Assembly: GCA_913057195.1 (NCBI GenBank)
Contig: CAJXNL010000004.1
Location: forward strand, 1 to 64,000
Length of the DNA stretch: 64,000 nucleotides
Reading direction: 5' to 3'
Origin: an uncultured Wenzhouxiangella sp.
GTDB lineage: Bacteria > Pseudomonadota > Gammaproteobacteria > Xanthomonadales > Wenzhouxiangellaceae
Shown: piece after piece, positions 19,400-29,473 of the stretch
How positions within the stretch are numbered: the stretch's first letter is position 1
Layout: each line of letters begins with the position of its first letter
Made by a program: the position numbers and the translations under genes
Notes under the pieces: generated by a model
The model's database searches: none
Seen by the model: only the letters and a program-made list of their open reading frames with translations
Told to the model about the DNA's origin: nothing

Positions 19400-20496
19400 G
19401 ACGACCCTGACCTTGGCTCGGCGGCGGAGGCCGGCGCATCGAAAGCCGATGCGGTGTTGCCGTCAACAAGCCTTGGTTCAGGGGCCAGTGTTAAACCGAA
19501 GCAATCCTTGACAGCGCGTTTGATCTCAGCGATCAACTGGCGCAAGTCTTCGGCGGTGGCATGCCCAAAATTGACCAACACCAAAGCGTGATGACGGTAG
19601 ACGCCTGCATCGCCGACCCGGGCACCTTTTAACCCCGCCGTCTCAATCATCCAAGCCGCGCTCAGCTTAAACTGGGGCGCACCGATGGCGTTATCACCCA
19701 TGGCGTGATCCAGCCGCCAGCTGGGCAATTCTGGCCACTGCGCTTTCAGCGCGTGATGTGTGTCGGATGAGACAATCGGATTTTGAAAAAAGCTGCCCGC
19801 GTTGGCTAAGCGACCAGGGTCAGGCAGGCGATGGCGCCGCAGGCGCATGATGGTGGCTGCCAAGGTTTTGGGGTCGCAGTCGGTATGCCCTAAGCGCTCA
19901 GTCAAGGCGTTGTTTAGGCTTGGATAGTGGGTTTGGGGATGGAAGGTGGTGCGCAAATGAAATGCCACTTCGGTGATGATGTAACGGTCTTTGCCACCTC
20001 GTTTAAAAAAGCTGTCTCGGTAGCCAAATGCGCAGGCGGCTCGATCAAATTCGCACCACGTTTGTTCGTATCGGTCCCAAGCGGTGACTGTGTGGACACA
20101 TGTATCCAGCTCAACGCCATAGGCACCAATGTTTTGCATGGGTGCAGCACCCACTGAGCCAGGAATCATGATGAGGTTTTCGAGCCCATACCAACCTCGA
20201 TCAAGACAGTATTTCACAAACGGATGCCATGACTCGCCGGCCGCCACGCGGACGAGCACGCCGTCGCCGAGCGGCTCATGCCATACCCCTTTGAGTTGAT
20301 TGATCACCACGGTGCCAGGCCAGTCTGATAAAAAGACCGTGTTGCTGCCTTCGCCCAGTATCAGCGTATCCGCCCGACTGACCCATTCGGATTGGAGTTG
20401 ATCGAGCGTGGTCAGCTTAAGCAATCGCGTTGCATGGGCGGGCAGCTTAAAGCTGCTGTAAGAGGTGAGATCAGCGTGTCGACTTATTGCGGCCAT
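19396..20496 (-). CDS. murB: UDP-N-acetylenolpyruvoylglucosamine reductase
   Basis: A flavoenzyme that reduces UDP-GlcNAc-enolpyruvate to UDP-MurNAc in peptidoglycan synthesis. FAD-binding motifs are LGEGSN and [20 protein letters not shown]. The catalytic Ser lies in NAGSFFQNP and the catalytic Glu in APEPRL. The length and the YRDSFFK insert match the E. coli-type (type I) enzyme. A Pro/Ala/Ser tail of about 20 residues follows the catalytic end and is unusual. The ATG at 20496 lies inside the end of pyrD; an in-frame start at 20508 only adds four residues. Confidence 0.95.
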   Translation of the reverse strand: MAAISRHADLTSYSSFKLPAHATRLLKLTTLDQLQSEWVSRADTLILGEGSNTVFLSDWPGTVVINQLKGVWHEPLGDGVLVRVAAGESWHPFVKYCLDRGWYGLENLIMIPGSVGAAPMQNIGAYGVELDTCVHTVTAWDRYEQTWCEFDRAACAFGYRDSFFKRGGKDRYIITEVAFHLRTTFHPQTHYPSLNNALTERLGHTDCDPKTLAATIMRLRRHRLPDPGRLANAGSFFQNPIVSSDTHHALKAQWPELPSWRLDHAMGDNAIGAPQFKLSAAWMIETAGLKGARVGDAGVYRHHALVLVNFGHATAEDLRQLIAEIKRAVKDCFGLTLAPEPRLVDGNTASAFDAPASAAEPRSGSS

Positions 20497-21497
20497 GCAT
20501 GAACACATTGACGGATTAAGCCAGGGCCCTGATAGATCAAGCCGGTGTAAATCTGGATCAGGTCAGCACCGTTTTCTTTCTTCATCACGGCTGCCTGGGC
20601 GCTGTCGATGCCGCCGACCCCAATAATGGGCCATTCATTGCCCACCACTCGACGGGCGGCAGCCAAGGTCGCGTTCGACAGTGAACTCAACGGGGGACCA
20701 CTCAGCCCACCGGCTTGGTGGGCCTGGGGATGATTGGTCACTGTTGACCGATCAATGGTGGTGTTCGTTGCGATGAGGCCATCGATGCCAGCGTTTTGGA
20801 TGATCGCCAGCGTTTCCTCCAATGCGTTGCCGTCCCAATCCGGCGCAATCTTGACCACCATGGGTCGGTAAACGCCATGGGTTTGAGTTAATTCATAACG
20901 TCGCTGTGTGAGAGTTCGCAACAGATCCTCAAGGTGATCACGATGCTGTAGATCACGTAAATCAGGGGTGTTGGGCGAGGAAATGTTGACCGCAATGTAG
21001 TCGCAGTGGGGATAAACTTTGTCGATGCAATGACAATAGTCTTGTGCCGCTTGTGCGAGGGGCGTGGTCTTTTGTTTGCCCACGTTGGCACCAATAATGC
21101 CATCAAATTGGGCGTTCTGTAGCTGAGCCACAAGATGGTCGACGCCTTTGTTGTTGAAACCCATTCGGTTAATCAGCGCGTGATGCTTGGGCAGGCGAAA
21201 CAATCTCGGCCGCTCATTGCCAGGCTGTGGCCGAGGCGTCACCGTGCCCACTTCAATGAAGCCAAACCCCAGCGCGCCCATGGCTTCGATGTGGTCACCA
21301 TTTTTATCTAATCCCGCCGCCAATCCGATGGGATTTTTGAAGCGCAAGCCCATCAGGTCGATGGGCTTGTCACTTGGGGGTGGGAACAGCGTTTTTAAAA
21401 GCCCCAATTTGGCACTGACATCCATGCCAGCCAAGGCCACGTCATGCGCTTTTTCTGGCTCTAAGAGGAATAGACCTTGGCGAAGCCAGCGATACAT
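20484..21497 (-). CDS. pyrD: Dihydroorotate dehydrogenase (quinone), class 2
   Basis: Oxidises dihydroorotate to orotate with a quinone acceptor at the inner membrane, the fourth step of pyrimidine synthesis. The 337 residues begin with the class 2 membrane helix (YRWLRQGLFLLEPEKAHD). AAGLDKNGD, NRMGFNNKG, NISSPNTPDLR (active-site Ser) and GVGGIDS follow in the expected order. It shares one base with the end of the upstream aldehyde dehydrogenase gene and 13 with murB, so the three probably form one operon. Confidence 0.96.
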   Translation of the reverse strand: MYRWLRQGLFLLEPEKAHDVALAGMDVSAKLGLLKTLFPPPSDKPIDLMGLRFKNPIGLAAGLDKNGDHIEAMGALGFGFIEVGTVTPRPQPGNERPRLFRLPKHHALINRMGFNNKGVDHLVAQLQNAQFDGIIGANVGKQKTTPLAQAAQDYCHCIDKVYPHCDYIAVNISSPNTPDLRDLQHRDHLEDLLRTLTQRRYELTQTHGVYRPMVVKIAPDWDGNALEETLAIIQNAGIDGLIATNTTIDRSTVTNHPQAHQAGGLSGPPLSSLSNATLAAARRVVGNEWPIIGVGGIDSAQAAVMKKENGADLIQIYTGLIYQGPGLIRQCVHAWPQ

Positions 21498-23041
21498 TAA
21501 AACTCGAACTTGATGCCCTGTGCCAAGGGCAGCTCCGTGGAGTAGTTGATGGTATTTGTTTGGCGACGCATGTAGGCCTGCCAGGCATCGGAGCCTGACT
21601 CACGACCCCCGCCGGTTTCTTTCTCGCCACCAAAGGCCCCGCCAATTTCGGCACCGCTGGTGCCAATATTGACATTGGCAATGCCACAGTCTGAACCCAA
21701 ATGCGACAAGAAAAACTCCGCGTTTCTGACATCCGTGGTGAAGATCGCCGAAGACAGGCCCTGTTTGACATCGTTGTGCATGGCCATGGCGTGTTCGAGC
21801 GTGTCGTAAGGCATGACATATAAAATCGGCGCGAAGGTCTCCTGCTGGACAATGTCCCAGTGGTTTTGAGCTTGGATGATGGTGGGTTGAACGTAGAAAC
21901 CAGCGCCGTCAATCGCTTCTCCACCACATAAAACCTGGCCGCCCAGGGCCTTTGCACGGTCCACGGCCGCTAAAAATTTGTCCACCGCAGCCTGATCGGT
22001 GAGGGGGCCCATTAGGGTATCCGCATCGAGGGGGTGACCTATGCGGACCTGCGCATAGGCATGGACCAACTTTTCACACACCGAGCCCAACATTGATTCG
22101 TGTACGAACAGTCGGCGCGTCGTGGTGCAGCGTTGACCTGCGGTTCCGACGGCCCCAAAAACCACCGCTGGAATGGCCAAATCCAGATCGGCTGTCTCGT
22201 CCACAATAATGGCGTTGTTTCCGCCCAGTTCCAAAAGGCTCTTGCCCATGCGTTGGGCGACGCGTTGGCCCACCTGCCGCCCGACTTCAGTGGAGCCGGT
22301 GAAAGACATTAAAGCCACCCGCTCATCGTCGACAAAGCGCTGTGCCAGATCATGGCCTGACTCGATAAAGGAGGTAAAAATCGGCGGCAAATTTTCATCC
22401 TTGAGCGCCTGGTTGACAATGTTTTGAACGGCCAGACAGCACAAGGCGCCTTTGGGGCTTGGTTTCCACACGGTGGCATTGCCGCAAATGGCCGACAGCA
22501 GCGCATTCCAGGCCCACACCGCGACTGGAAAGTTAAATGCAGTGATAACGCCCACCACGCCCAGCGGGTGCCACTGCTCATACATTCGATGCCCGGGGCG
22601 CTCCGAGTGCATGGTCTTGCCATACATCATCCGAGACTGGCCCAGCGCGAGGTCTCCAATGTCGATCATCTCCTGAACTTCACCGTCGCCCTCTGCCTTG
22701 ATTTTGCCCATCTCCAAAGCCACCAATGACCCCAAGGCGTCTTTGTTCTCCCGGAGTGCGTTGGTGACCAAACGCACGGCATGACCTCGCTCAGGCGCGG
22801 GAATCTGACGCCACGCTTGAGCCGCTTGCTGGGCGGTATCGATGACTTTGGCATAGTCTTGCTCCGTGGCCGAAGAGACCTGAGCGATCACCTCACCGTT
22901 GGCCGGACACACGGCGTCCATCATGGCGTCCGAACGAATGTCAGACCACTGCCCAGGCCCAAAACAAGCGCCGGGGTTTTGGGATTTCAGGCCGAGAGCG
23001 GCCAGCACGGCCTGGGTGTCCATGGAAGCGGAGTCTTTCAT
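21497..23041 (-). CDS. ALDH7-family dehydrogenase, probable piperideine-6-carboxylate/aminoadipate-semialdehyde dehydrogenase
   Basis: A 514-residue NAD-dependent aldehyde dehydrogenase of the antiquitin (ALDH7) group. Typical are [31 protein letters not shown] (general base) and [14 protein letters not shown] (catalytic Cys). The C-terminal [22 protein letters not shown] is an ALDH7 hallmark. Bacterial members (AmaB/Pcd) oxidise the aldehyde formed in lysine breakdown. No other lysine gene is nearby; it sits before pyrD-murB, so the substrate rests on family alone. Confidence 0.88.
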   Translation of the reverse strand: MKDSASMDTQAVLAALGLKSQNPGACFGPGQWSDIRSDAMMDAVCPANGEVIAQVSSATEQDYAKVIDTAQQAAQAWRQIPAPERGHAVRLVTNALRENKDALGSLVALEMGKIKAEGDGEVQEMIDIGDLALGQSRMMYGKTMHSERPGHRMYEQWHPLGVVGVITAFNFPVAVWAWNALLSAICGNATVWKPSPKGALCCLAVQNIVNQALKDENLPPIFTSFIESGHDLAQRFVDDERVALMSFTGSTEVGRQVGQRVAQRMGKSLLELGGNNAIIVDETADLDLAIPAVVFGAVGTAGQRCTTTRRLFVHESMLGSVCEKLVHAYAQVRIGHPLDADTLMGPLTDQAAVDKFLAAVDRAKALGGQVLCGGEAIDGAGFYVQPTIIQAQNHWDIVQQETFAPILYVMPYDTLEHAMAMHNDVKQGLSSAIFTTDVRNAEFFLSHLGSDCGIANVNIGTSGAEIGGAFGGEKETGGGRESGSDAWQAYMRRQTNTINYSTELPLAQGIKFEF

Positions 23042-23226
23042 TTGAATGGTCCTTGTTATCTCAAGCGGGTGTCTATCAGACCCATATTATCGCACGAGCC
23101 TGCAGCGGGTCCGAGTGGCCGTGCTATCCTGGTTTTATTGCCTGGGCGGCCGGGCCCCAAAGTGCCGGTGGCATTGGAGATGACCCTCCCGGCGAATCAT
23201 TTTGGCTGCTCAATTGGCATTTTCGT

Positions 23227-23254
23227 GAAACTATTTGGCGGTGGGGCAGTCTAG
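23227..23254 (+). promoter_or_regulatory. Probable sigma-E autoregulatory promoter of rpoE
   Basis: GAAACTA (23227-23233), 15 bases, then GTCTAG (23249-23254). This fits the sigma-E consensus GGAACTT - N15 - GTCTAA with two mismatches in the -35 and one in the -10. It lies about 40 bases before the rpoE start. rpoE/algU operons are usually self-activated. Confidence 0.55.
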
Positions 23255-23294
23255 GACTGTAACCGGGCGTCGATCAAGGAGCAAGGAAGCCCTG

Positions 23295-23873
23295 ATGGGC
23301 GAGCGGGACATCGACCAACTGCTGGTAGAACGGGTGCAGCAAGGTGATAAAAGCGCCTTCGACGTGCTCGTGAAAAAGTACCAGCACAAAATTATTAGCC
23401 TGATCTCACGCTATGTGTCAGATCGGGCGGAGGCCATGGATGTGGCTCAGGAAGCTTTCATCAAAGCCTACAACGCGTTGGGACGATTCCGTGGTGAGAG
23501 TGCGTTTTACACATGGATGTACCGAATTGCCATCAATACGGCAAAAAATCATCTGGTCGCTCAATCGCGACGGCCTCCTGCATCGGATGTGGATGCCAGT
23601 GATGCCGAGCAATATGTCGTTGATTCCCGCCTCAAGGAGACCAGCTCACCGGAACATGAGCTGCTCACCAACGAAATCGAACAAACCGTCTATGATGCCA
23701 TCGACCAACTGCCGGATGACCTCAAAACGGCGATTACCCTCAGAGAGTTGGAGGGCATGAGCTATGAGGAGATTGCCAGCGCAATGGAATGTCCGATTGG
23801 CACCGTTCGGTCAAGAATTTTTCGGGCCCGAGAGGCCATTGATGATCGCCTGAAACCCCTCTTAAACCCTTAG
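23295..23873 (+). CDS. rpoE: Extracytoplasmic-function sigma factor sigma-E (AlgU type)
   Basis: Directs transcription in response to envelope stress. The 192 residues open with the family start (RDIDQLLVERVQQGDKSAFD). Region 2 is YVSDRAEAMDVAQEAFIKAY with FYTWMYRIAINTAKN. Region 4 is ITLRELEGMSYEEIA with CPIGTVRSRIFRAR. The order rpoE-rseA-rseB-rseC-mucD is that of algU-mucABCD in Pseudomonas. AAGGA precedes the ATG at 23295; a longer in-frame start adds an unconserved tail. Confidence 0.96.
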   Translation: MGERDIDQLLVERVQQGDKSAFDVLVKKYQHKIISLISRYVSDRAEAMDVAQEAFIKAYNALGRFRGESAFYTWMYRIAINTAKNHLVAQSRRPPASDVDASDAEQYVVDSRLKETSSPEHELLTNEIEQTVYDAIDQLPDDLKTAITLRELEGMSYEEIASAMECPIGTVRSRIFRAREAIDDRLKPLLNP

Positions 23874-23893
23874 ATTGATGAAGGCCAGCAGCG

Positions 23894-24526
23894 ATGGAAG
23901 AACACCCCAACACAACATCCACCCAAAGCCCTGATGATGACGCGCTCAATGAGGCGCTGTCTGCGTGCATGGATGGCGATGTGGAGCGTCATGCTCAACG
24001 CTTTGTGGTGAAACGGCTTTGCGATGATGATGAGGTGGCGAATCGGTGGTCTCGATATCACGTGGCAAGAGCGGTGCTGCAGCGAGACGCGCTGATCAAT
24101 TGCGATGTCAGTGACCGGGTCAAGCAAGCCACTCGAGACTTGCCTGTGCCCGAAGCGCCTAAAAAGATGCCTGCCTTGGTCAAGCCCATCGCTGGTGGGG
24201 TGATTGCGGCAAGTGTGGCGGTGGCGGCGGTGCTCAGTCTCAACCAAGCCGGCCTCCAGTCAACAGGCGGCGGAATGGACAACAACCCAGGCTTTGTCAG
24301 TCAAAGCACCCCCATGGATCGGGTCTTTAACCAGCCCGCGACGCCTGTTGGCCTTGAACCAACAACCATCACGCAAGACCGAAAGCGTCTGGAACGGCTG
24401 TTGTTGCAGCACCAACAGGCCGCTCGTGGTGCGGGTATCGGGACTTACTGGCCGGTGGTCACCATGACACCCGCAACCCCTCAAACCGATCAGAATCCAC
24501 CGCCTCAAGCCTCTGAGAATCAATGA
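23894..24526 (+). CDS. rseA: Anti-sigma-E factor RseA/MucA
   Basis: A single-pass inner-membrane protein that holds sigma-E inactive. Residues 14-70 (LNEALSACMDGD, RWSRYHVARAVLQ) form the cytoplasmic anti-sigma domain. A hydrophobic segment at about 96-116 is the membrane span, and a Pro/Gln-rich periplasmic tail carries the part cleaved by DegS-type and RseP-type proteases under stress. The tail is low-complexity and poorly conserved, as is usual. The stop overlaps the rseB start by four bases. Confidence 0.92.
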   Translation: MEEHPNTTSTQSPDDDALNEALSACMDGDVERHAQRFVVKRLCDDDEVANRWSRYHVARAVLQRDALINCDVSDRVKQATRDLPVPEAPKKMPALVKPIAGGVIAASVAVAAVLSLNQAGLQSTGGGMDNNPGFVSQSTPMDRVFNQPATPVGLEPTTITQDRKRLERLLLQHQQAARGAGIGTYWPVVTMTPATPQTDQNPPPQASENQ

Positions 24527-25551
24527 ACATTAAAGTCCTCAACAAGCCACTGGCGGGTGTCCTTTTGAGCCTATGGGCGCTTGGACCCGCGCTCGCCAAT
24601 GACCAAGACCCGTCGGTCAGAGAGTGGCTGGATCGTATGGCACTGGCGGTGGAAACCCTGGATTATCGAGGCACCCTGGTGCAAATCAGAGGCGGACAGA
24701 TGAATGCCTTTGAGGTGATGCGCCGCGTCGATGAGGGGGTGGTTCAAGAGCGCGTCTATGCCCTCAATGGCCCCGCTCAAGAGTGGGTGCGCGATGATGA
24801 CCAATACCGATCGACGCTGAGTGGCTCCCCACGAGATTGGTATCAGGCCGATCTCCAGAACCGCTTGATGGCGCATCAGCCTCTTGACCAGTTGGCTGAC
24901 TTGGCATCGGCCTATGAGCTGCGGCTTGGCGGGACCGATCGGGTTGCAGGATTGCGGGCACAGCGCATCGACATTTGGCCCAAAGACCAGTTTCGCTATG
25001 CTCAACGACTGTGGTTGGATACCCAAACTGGCATGTGGCTTCGCTCGATGGTGCTCGACCGCAATGGACGTGTGCTCCAAGAGCAAGGGTTTGTGCAATT
25101 GGAGCTGGGCGCGACGGTCATGGACAGCGATCTGGCACCGAAAACCGAGGTGGTGGAAACCCCCACCACTCAGGCCGAGGAGCAGTCAGGACCGGCGAGC
25201 GCGCCTGCACAAATTTCGGGGATGCTGCGACCTTTGTGGGCGCCGCAGCGCTTGCCTGCCCATTTTCAGTTGATCAATGCGCGCCATGGTCGCTCCGAAG
25301 TGGATTCGGCATTTGATCATTTATTGTTCAGTGACGGATTGACCAGCTTCTCCATTTACATTGACCATGCCCCGCGTCAGGCAATGCCAACGCGTCTAAG
25401 TGCCATGGGGCCGCTTCACATCCTCAGCGGCATGATGGGGCAACGTCAGTTCACCATCATGGGTCAGGTGCCGGCTCAGACCATTCAATTTATTGGTCGG
25501 CAATTTTTGTCGTCGGCCGAGACAAAATCTGAGGTCATGGATGGGCCATAG
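24523..25551 (+). CDS. rseB: Periplasmic sigma-E regulator RseB/MucB
   Basis: Binds the periplasmic tail of RseA and protects it from proteolysis until lipopolysaccharide or lipoprotein stress displaces it. The 342 residues start with a signal peptide ending near ALGPALA. A lolA-like N-terminal domain follows (VETLDYRGTLVQIRGGQM, DIWPKDQFRYAQRLWLD), then a linker at about 210-230 and a smaller C-terminal domain (FDHLLFSDGLTSFSIYID). rseC begins 13 bases later. Confidence 0.93.
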   Translation: MNIKVLNKPLAGVLLSLWALGPALANDQDPSVREWLDRMALAVETLDYRGTLVQIRGGQMNAFEVMRRVDEGVVQERVYALNGPAQEWVRDDDQYRSTLSGSPRDWYQADLQNRLMAHQPLDQLADLASAYELRLGGTDRVAGLRAQRIDIWPKDQFRYAQRLWLDTQTGMWLRSMVLDRNGRVLQEQGFVQLELGATVMDSDLAPKTEVVETPTTQAEEQSGPASAPAQISGMLRPLWAPQRLPAHFQLINARHGRSEVDSAFDHLLFSDGLTSFSIYIDHAPRQAMPTRLSAMGPLHILSGMMGQRQFTIMGQVPAQTIQFIGRQFLSSAETKSEVMDGP

Positions 25552-25564
25552 GGCGGGTTGATCA

Positions 25565-26086
25565 ATGTCTGAGTCAGGTCATTCGGACAAGCCAGCTCAC
25601 CTGGATGCTGTGTGGCAGCCAGGCATTGTGACGGCGCGTCGAGGCGATGAATACCTGATCGAAATGGACGCCCTTGAGCATTGTCAGCGGTGTTTGGCGG
25701 GTCAAGGGTGCGGTGCGGGGGTTTTTTCACAGCTGTTTGCCCGAAATGGGGCGCGGTTGACAGCCCGCTCGAGTGAGCCGCTGGCGATCGGTGAGCGCGT
25801 TCGTGTTGGTGTATCACCGAATGGTATTTTAAAGGCATCACTGGCGCTTTATGCGTGGCCCTTGGCCCTGTTTTTGCTCACGCTGATCGCTGTGGCCCCG
25901 TGGTGGCTGGACCAGGGCCTTTGGGGAGGCGAATGGGCGGTGTTGCTGCTGGCTCTATTGGTGGCAGGATCGGGCATCAAAGTCCTTGGGCGGTTGAGAT
26001 TTCGCGCATTGAACCCCACCGTTTTACCGTTGTCTTGTCATCAGGCTGCCCCGGCAGCGGGTCCGCCTAAACGCATCAATGAATGA
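25565..26086 (+). CDS. rseC: RseC/MucC-type membrane protein
   Basis: An inner-membrane accessory of the sigma-E operon whose relatives also take part in SoxR reduction; its exact role is unclear. The 173 residues contain a C-x2-C-x5-C cluster (residues 40, 43 and 49) in a cytoplasmic N-terminal domain, then two membrane spans at about 92-112 and 118-138. Many relatives have a fourth cysteine, and I see none in this cluster. The ATG of mucD follows 13 bases after the stop. Confidence 0.88.
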   Translation: MSESGHSDKPAHLDAVWQPGIVTARRGDEYLIEMDALEHCQRCLAGQGCGAGVFSQLFARNGARLTARSSEPLAIGERVRVGVSPNGILKASLALYAWPLALFLLTLIAVAPWWLDQGLWGGEWAVLLLALLVAGSGIKVLGRLRFRALNPTVLPLSCHQAAPAAGPPKRINE

Positions 26087-26099
26087 GCTTGGAGAATGC

Positions 26100-27548
26100 A
26101 TGAACAATAAAATCAACATCAGATTCGGGTTTGCTTTATTCGTCAGTGTTGTTGTGCTCACAGCTGGGGGTGTCGTCTCCCCGGGGCTGGCAAAAACACC
26201 GGTGGATTTCACTGATTTGGTTGATCAGGCGGTGCCCGCCGTGGTGAATATTGAAACACGGCGTTTCGGTGATGGGCCGAGTGAGCAAACCCAGCGTGGC
26301 CAGATGCCCGAGGGGATGCCTGAGGACATGCCGGAATTCTTTCGGCGTTTTTTCGGCGACCCGTTTGGAGGGCAGGGGCGGCAGCCTGAGCGGCGTGGCG
26401 GTGGCTCTGGATTTATCATCGAGTCGGATGGTTTGATTGTCACCAATCACCATGTGGTCGACGAGGCCGATGAGATCGTGGTCCGCTTGTCTGACCGCCG
26501 TGAGTTTGAAGCTGAGCTGATCGGCTCGGATCCCCAAACTGACATCGCACTGTTGAGAATCGATGCCACGGGATTGCCGACGTTGGAATTTGGTGATTCC
26601 GATGAGCTTCAGCCCGGTGAATGGGTCATTGCCATTGGCTCGCCCTTTCAGTTTGAGCAATCTGTCACCGCGGGCATTGTCAGTGCCAAGGGCCGCTCGC
26701 AGGGCCGTCAGCAGTACGTGCCTTTTATTCAGTCAGACGTTGCCATCAATCGAGGCAATTCAGGCGGGCCATTGATCCGCACAGACGGTACGGTGGTGGG
26801 CATCAATTCTTGGATTCTGAGCTCTGGTGGTGGCAACATCGGTCTGTCGTTTTCTATCCCCACCGAAGTGGCTGAAAATTCAATTGAGCAACTTTTGGAA
26901 TTTGGTCGAGTCTCGCGCGGTTACTTGGGTGTGGGCATCGAGGTTGTGACACGCCAAAAGGCAGATGCGATGGGCTTAGACCGCCCGGCCGGAGCCTTGG
27001 TGAACCGGATTGAGCCCGACAGTGCGGCGGCAGAGGCAGGCATTGAAGTCGGTGATGTCATTGTCGCGTTCAACGGCACGCCGATTGATGTGTTCTCAGA
27101 GTTGCCGCCCTTGGTGGGTCTTGTGCCACCGGGAGAGACAGCGCAGGTTGAGATCTTCCGCTGGGGAGAGCGCATCACGTTGGATGTCACCGTGCGCCAA
27201 CTGGATGAGGCGGAAGTGTTGGCGCAGGCCGATCCAGAGACCAATGTTCAGCCGAGCAATGCACTTGGGTTGGTGGTTGAGCCGATTGAGGACGATGCCA
27301 TGCGGCGACGGCTCGGTGATCCCGAAGGGGGTGTGGTGATTACTGAAGTGCAAAGCGATGAGGCCTTTCGCCAGGGCATCCGTCCAGGCCTGGTGATCTT
27401 GATGATCAACAATGAGCCCGTGACGGATATTGAGGATTTTGATGCGATCGTGGCTGAGGCGGACGCTGAGCGGCCAGTGGCACTGTTGTTGCATCGCCCC
27501 AATGGCACGACGACCTTCGCCGCCTATACGCCGAATACCGAGGAGTAG
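26100..27548 (+). CDS. mucD: Periplasmic serine protease/chaperone MucD (DegP/HtrA family)
   Basis: Degrades or refolds damaged periplasmic proteins. A signal peptide covers about 1-31 (LTAGGVVSPGLAKT). The trypsin-like domain has NHHVVD (His about 117), DIALLRI (Asp about 147) and RGNSGGPL (Ser about 220). Two PDZ domains follow. The region before the catalytic domain is rich in Met, Pro and Glu (the flexible Q-linker). The ATG at 26100 has GGAG upstream; an in-frame start at 26079 lies inside rseC. It ends the sigma-E operon. Confidence 0.95.
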   Translation: MNNKINIRFGFALFVSVVVLTAGGVVSPGLAKTPVDFTDLVDQAVPAVVNIETRRFGDGPSEQTQRGQMPEGMPEDMPEFFRRFFGDPFGGQGRQPERRGGGSGFIIESDGLIVTNHHVVDEADEIVVRLSDRREFEAELIGSDPQTDIALLRIDATGLPTLEFGDSDELQPGEWVIAIGSPFQFEQSVTAGIVSAKGRSQGRQQYVPFIQSDVAINRGNSGGPLIRTDGTVVGINSWILSSGGGNIGLSFSIPTEVAENSIEQLLEFGRVSRGYLGVGIEVVTRQKADAMGLDRPAGALVNRIEPDSAAAEAGIEVGDVIVAFNGTPIDVFSELPPLVGLVPPGETAQVEIFRWGERITLDVTVRQLDEAEVLAQADPETNVQPSNALGLVVEPIEDDAMRRRLGDPEGGVVITEVQSDEAFRQGIRPGLVILMINNEPVTDIEDFDAIVAEADAERPVALLLHRPNGTTTFAAYTPNTEE

Positions 27549-27581
27549 CTCACACAAAGCCTCTATAATGGCGCTTGATCA

Positions 27582-27611
27582 AGCCACCTCACCTGCGGTG
27601 GGGTGGCTTTC
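27582..27611 (+). terminator. Hairpin between mucD and lepA
   Basis: Arms of 12 bp (AGCCACCTCACC and GGTGGGGTGGCT, one G-T pair) around a TGC loop, then TTT. It could be a weak terminator for the sigma-E operon. A TATAAT at 27564-27569 lies just before it, so a lepA transcript starting there would begin with this hairpin. No clear -35 accompanies the TATAAT. Confidence 0.55.
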
Positions 27612-27643
27612 ACCTGTTACTGGACTCGGTTGGGCCACACGGC

Positions 27644-29449
27644 ATGAGCACCATTAAAAACATCAGAAACTTCTCGATTATTGCGCATGTCGATCATGGC
27701 AAGTCCACCCTGGCGGATCGGTTCATACAATCCTGCGATGGCTTGAGTGAGCGGGAGATGGCGCAGCAAGTCCTCGACACCATGGACATTGAGCGAGAGC
27801 GCGGCATCACCATTAAAGCTCAGAGTGTGACCCTAAACTACAACGCAGCCGATGGTGATGTCTATCAGTTGAATTTCATTGACACGCCCGGTCATGTCGA
27901 TTTCTCTTACGAGGTCTCTCGGTCGCTGGCCGCTTGTGAGGGCGCGCTGCTGATTGTGGATGCGGCTCAAGGGGTGGAGGCGCAAAGCGTGGCCAATTGC
28001 TACACCGCCGTTGAGCAGGGGCTCGAGGTGATTCCGGTCATCAATAAAATTGATTTGCCGGCCGCTGATCCTGAGCGTGTGAAAAGCCAAATCGAAGACA
28101 TTATCGGCATTGATGCGTCCGATGCCATCTTGGTGAGCGCCAAAACGGGCAAGGGGGTTGAGGATGTTTTGGAAGCCATTGTGAGCCGAGTTCCACCACC
28201 GGATGATTCCAGCGATGGGCCATTGCAAGCGTTGATCATTGATTCGTGGTTCGACAACTACCTTGGGGTGAACTCACTGGTCCGAATTAAAAGCGGCACC
28301 CTAAAAAAAGGGGAAAAGATCAAAATTATGTCCAGTGGCGAGGAGTATCCTGCTGATCAGATCGGCATATTTACACCTAAGCGCACCCCAACACAGGCGC
28401 TGGGTTGTGGGCAGGTTGGGTTTGTCGCTGCTGGCATCAAAGAGGTCAACGGCGCGCCTGTAGGCGACACCATCACCCGCGCTCAGCAACCCGCGCCGTC
28501 GCCGCTTCCAGGCTTCAAGCGAATGCAGCCGCGTGTCTTCGCCGGTATCTTTCCTGTTGATTCATCCGACTACCCTGATCTGCGTGAGGCATTGGACCGT
28601 TTGCAGCTGAATGACTCTTCGCTTCAGTATGAGCCAGAGACGTCAGTGGCGCTTGGGTTTGGGTTTCGCTGCGGCTTTCTGGGCATGCTGCACATGGAAA
28701 TCGTCCAGGAGCGTTTGGAGCGAGAATACGATCTGGATCTGATCACCACCGCGCCGACAGTGATCTATGAGTTGGCGCTTACAGACGGCGAAGTTCAGAT
28801 GTTGGACAACCCTGCTGCTTTGCCGCCTGCGAATAAAATTTTTGAAATCCGGGAACCGATTATCCGTGCCAATTTGCTCGTCCCCCAGGATTTTGTTGGG
28901 CCCGTCATTGGTTTGTGTGAAGAAAAGCGAGGTCATCAAGTCGATATGCGCTTTCTTGGGGGGCAGGTGCAGCTCAGTTATGAGTTGCCGTTGGCCGAGG
29001 TGGTCATGGATTTCTTTGACCGCCTCAAATCATGCTCACGCGGGTTCGCTTCGTTTGAATACGATTTCGTTCGTCATCAGGCCGGGCCATTTGTCCGCTT
29101 GGATTTGCTGATCAACGGTGAAAAAGTTGATGCGTTGAGCTCCATTGTTCACCGTGATTTTGCCGAGCGCCGGGGACGGGAGCTGGCTGAGCGTATGCGT
29201 GAATTGATTCCAAGACAAATGTTTGATATCGCCATCCAAGCCGCAATCGGTTCTCATGTCATTGCGCGCTCCACCGTTAAGGCTTATCGTAAGAACGTCA
29301 CCGCCAAGTGTTACGGCGGCGACGTGACCCGCAAGCGCAAACTCTTAGAAAAACAAAAAGCAGGCAAGCGCCGAATGAAACAAGTGGGCCGCATTGAAAT
29401 TCCACAGGAAGCTTTTCTGGCGGTGCTTCGAACAGACAACGACAAGTAG
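27644..29449 (+). CDS. lepA: Elongation factor 4 (LepA)
   Basis: A ribosome-associated GTPase that acts on stalled or mispositioned ribosomes. The GTPase domain shows [27 protein letters not shown] and NKIDLP. The C-terminal part has the LepA-specific tail ending in [16 protein letters not shown]. The length of about 601 residues is normal. The ATG at 27644 begins the conserved [14 protein letters not shown] N-terminus; the frame extends 23 codons upstream through the hairpin and was trimmed. lepB follows after 24 bases. Confidence 0.96.
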   Translation: MSTIKNIRNFSIIAHVDHGKSTLADRFIQSCDGLSEREMAQQVLDTMDIERERGITIKAQSVTLNYNAADGDVYQLNFIDTPGHVDFSYEVSRSLAACEGALLIVDAAQGVEAQSVANCYTAVEQGLEVIPVINKIDLPAADPERVKSQIEDIIGIDASDAILVSAKTGKGVEDVLEAIVSRVPPPDDSSDGPLQALIIDSWFDNYLGVNSLVRIKSGTLKKGEKIKIMSSGEEYPADQIGIFTPKRTPTQALGCGQVGFVAAGIKEVNGAPVGDTITRAQQPAPSPLPGFKRMQPRVFAGIFPVDSSDYPDLREALDRLQLNDSSLQYEPETSVALGFGFRCGFLGMLHMEIVQERLEREYDLDLITTAPTVIYELALTDGEVQMLDNPAALPPANKIFEIREPIIRANLLVPQDFVGPVIGLCEEKRGHQVDMRFLGGQVQLSYELPLAEVVMDFFDRLKSCSRGFASFEYDFVRHQAGPFVRLDLLINGEKVDALSSIVHRDFAERRGRELAERMRELIPRQMFDIAIQAAIGSHVIARSTVKAYRKNVTAKCYGGDVTRKRKLLEKQKAGKRRMKQVGRIEIPQEAFLAVLRTDNDK

Positions 29450-29473
29450 CCCCCGAAAGTGGAGAACCTGACA

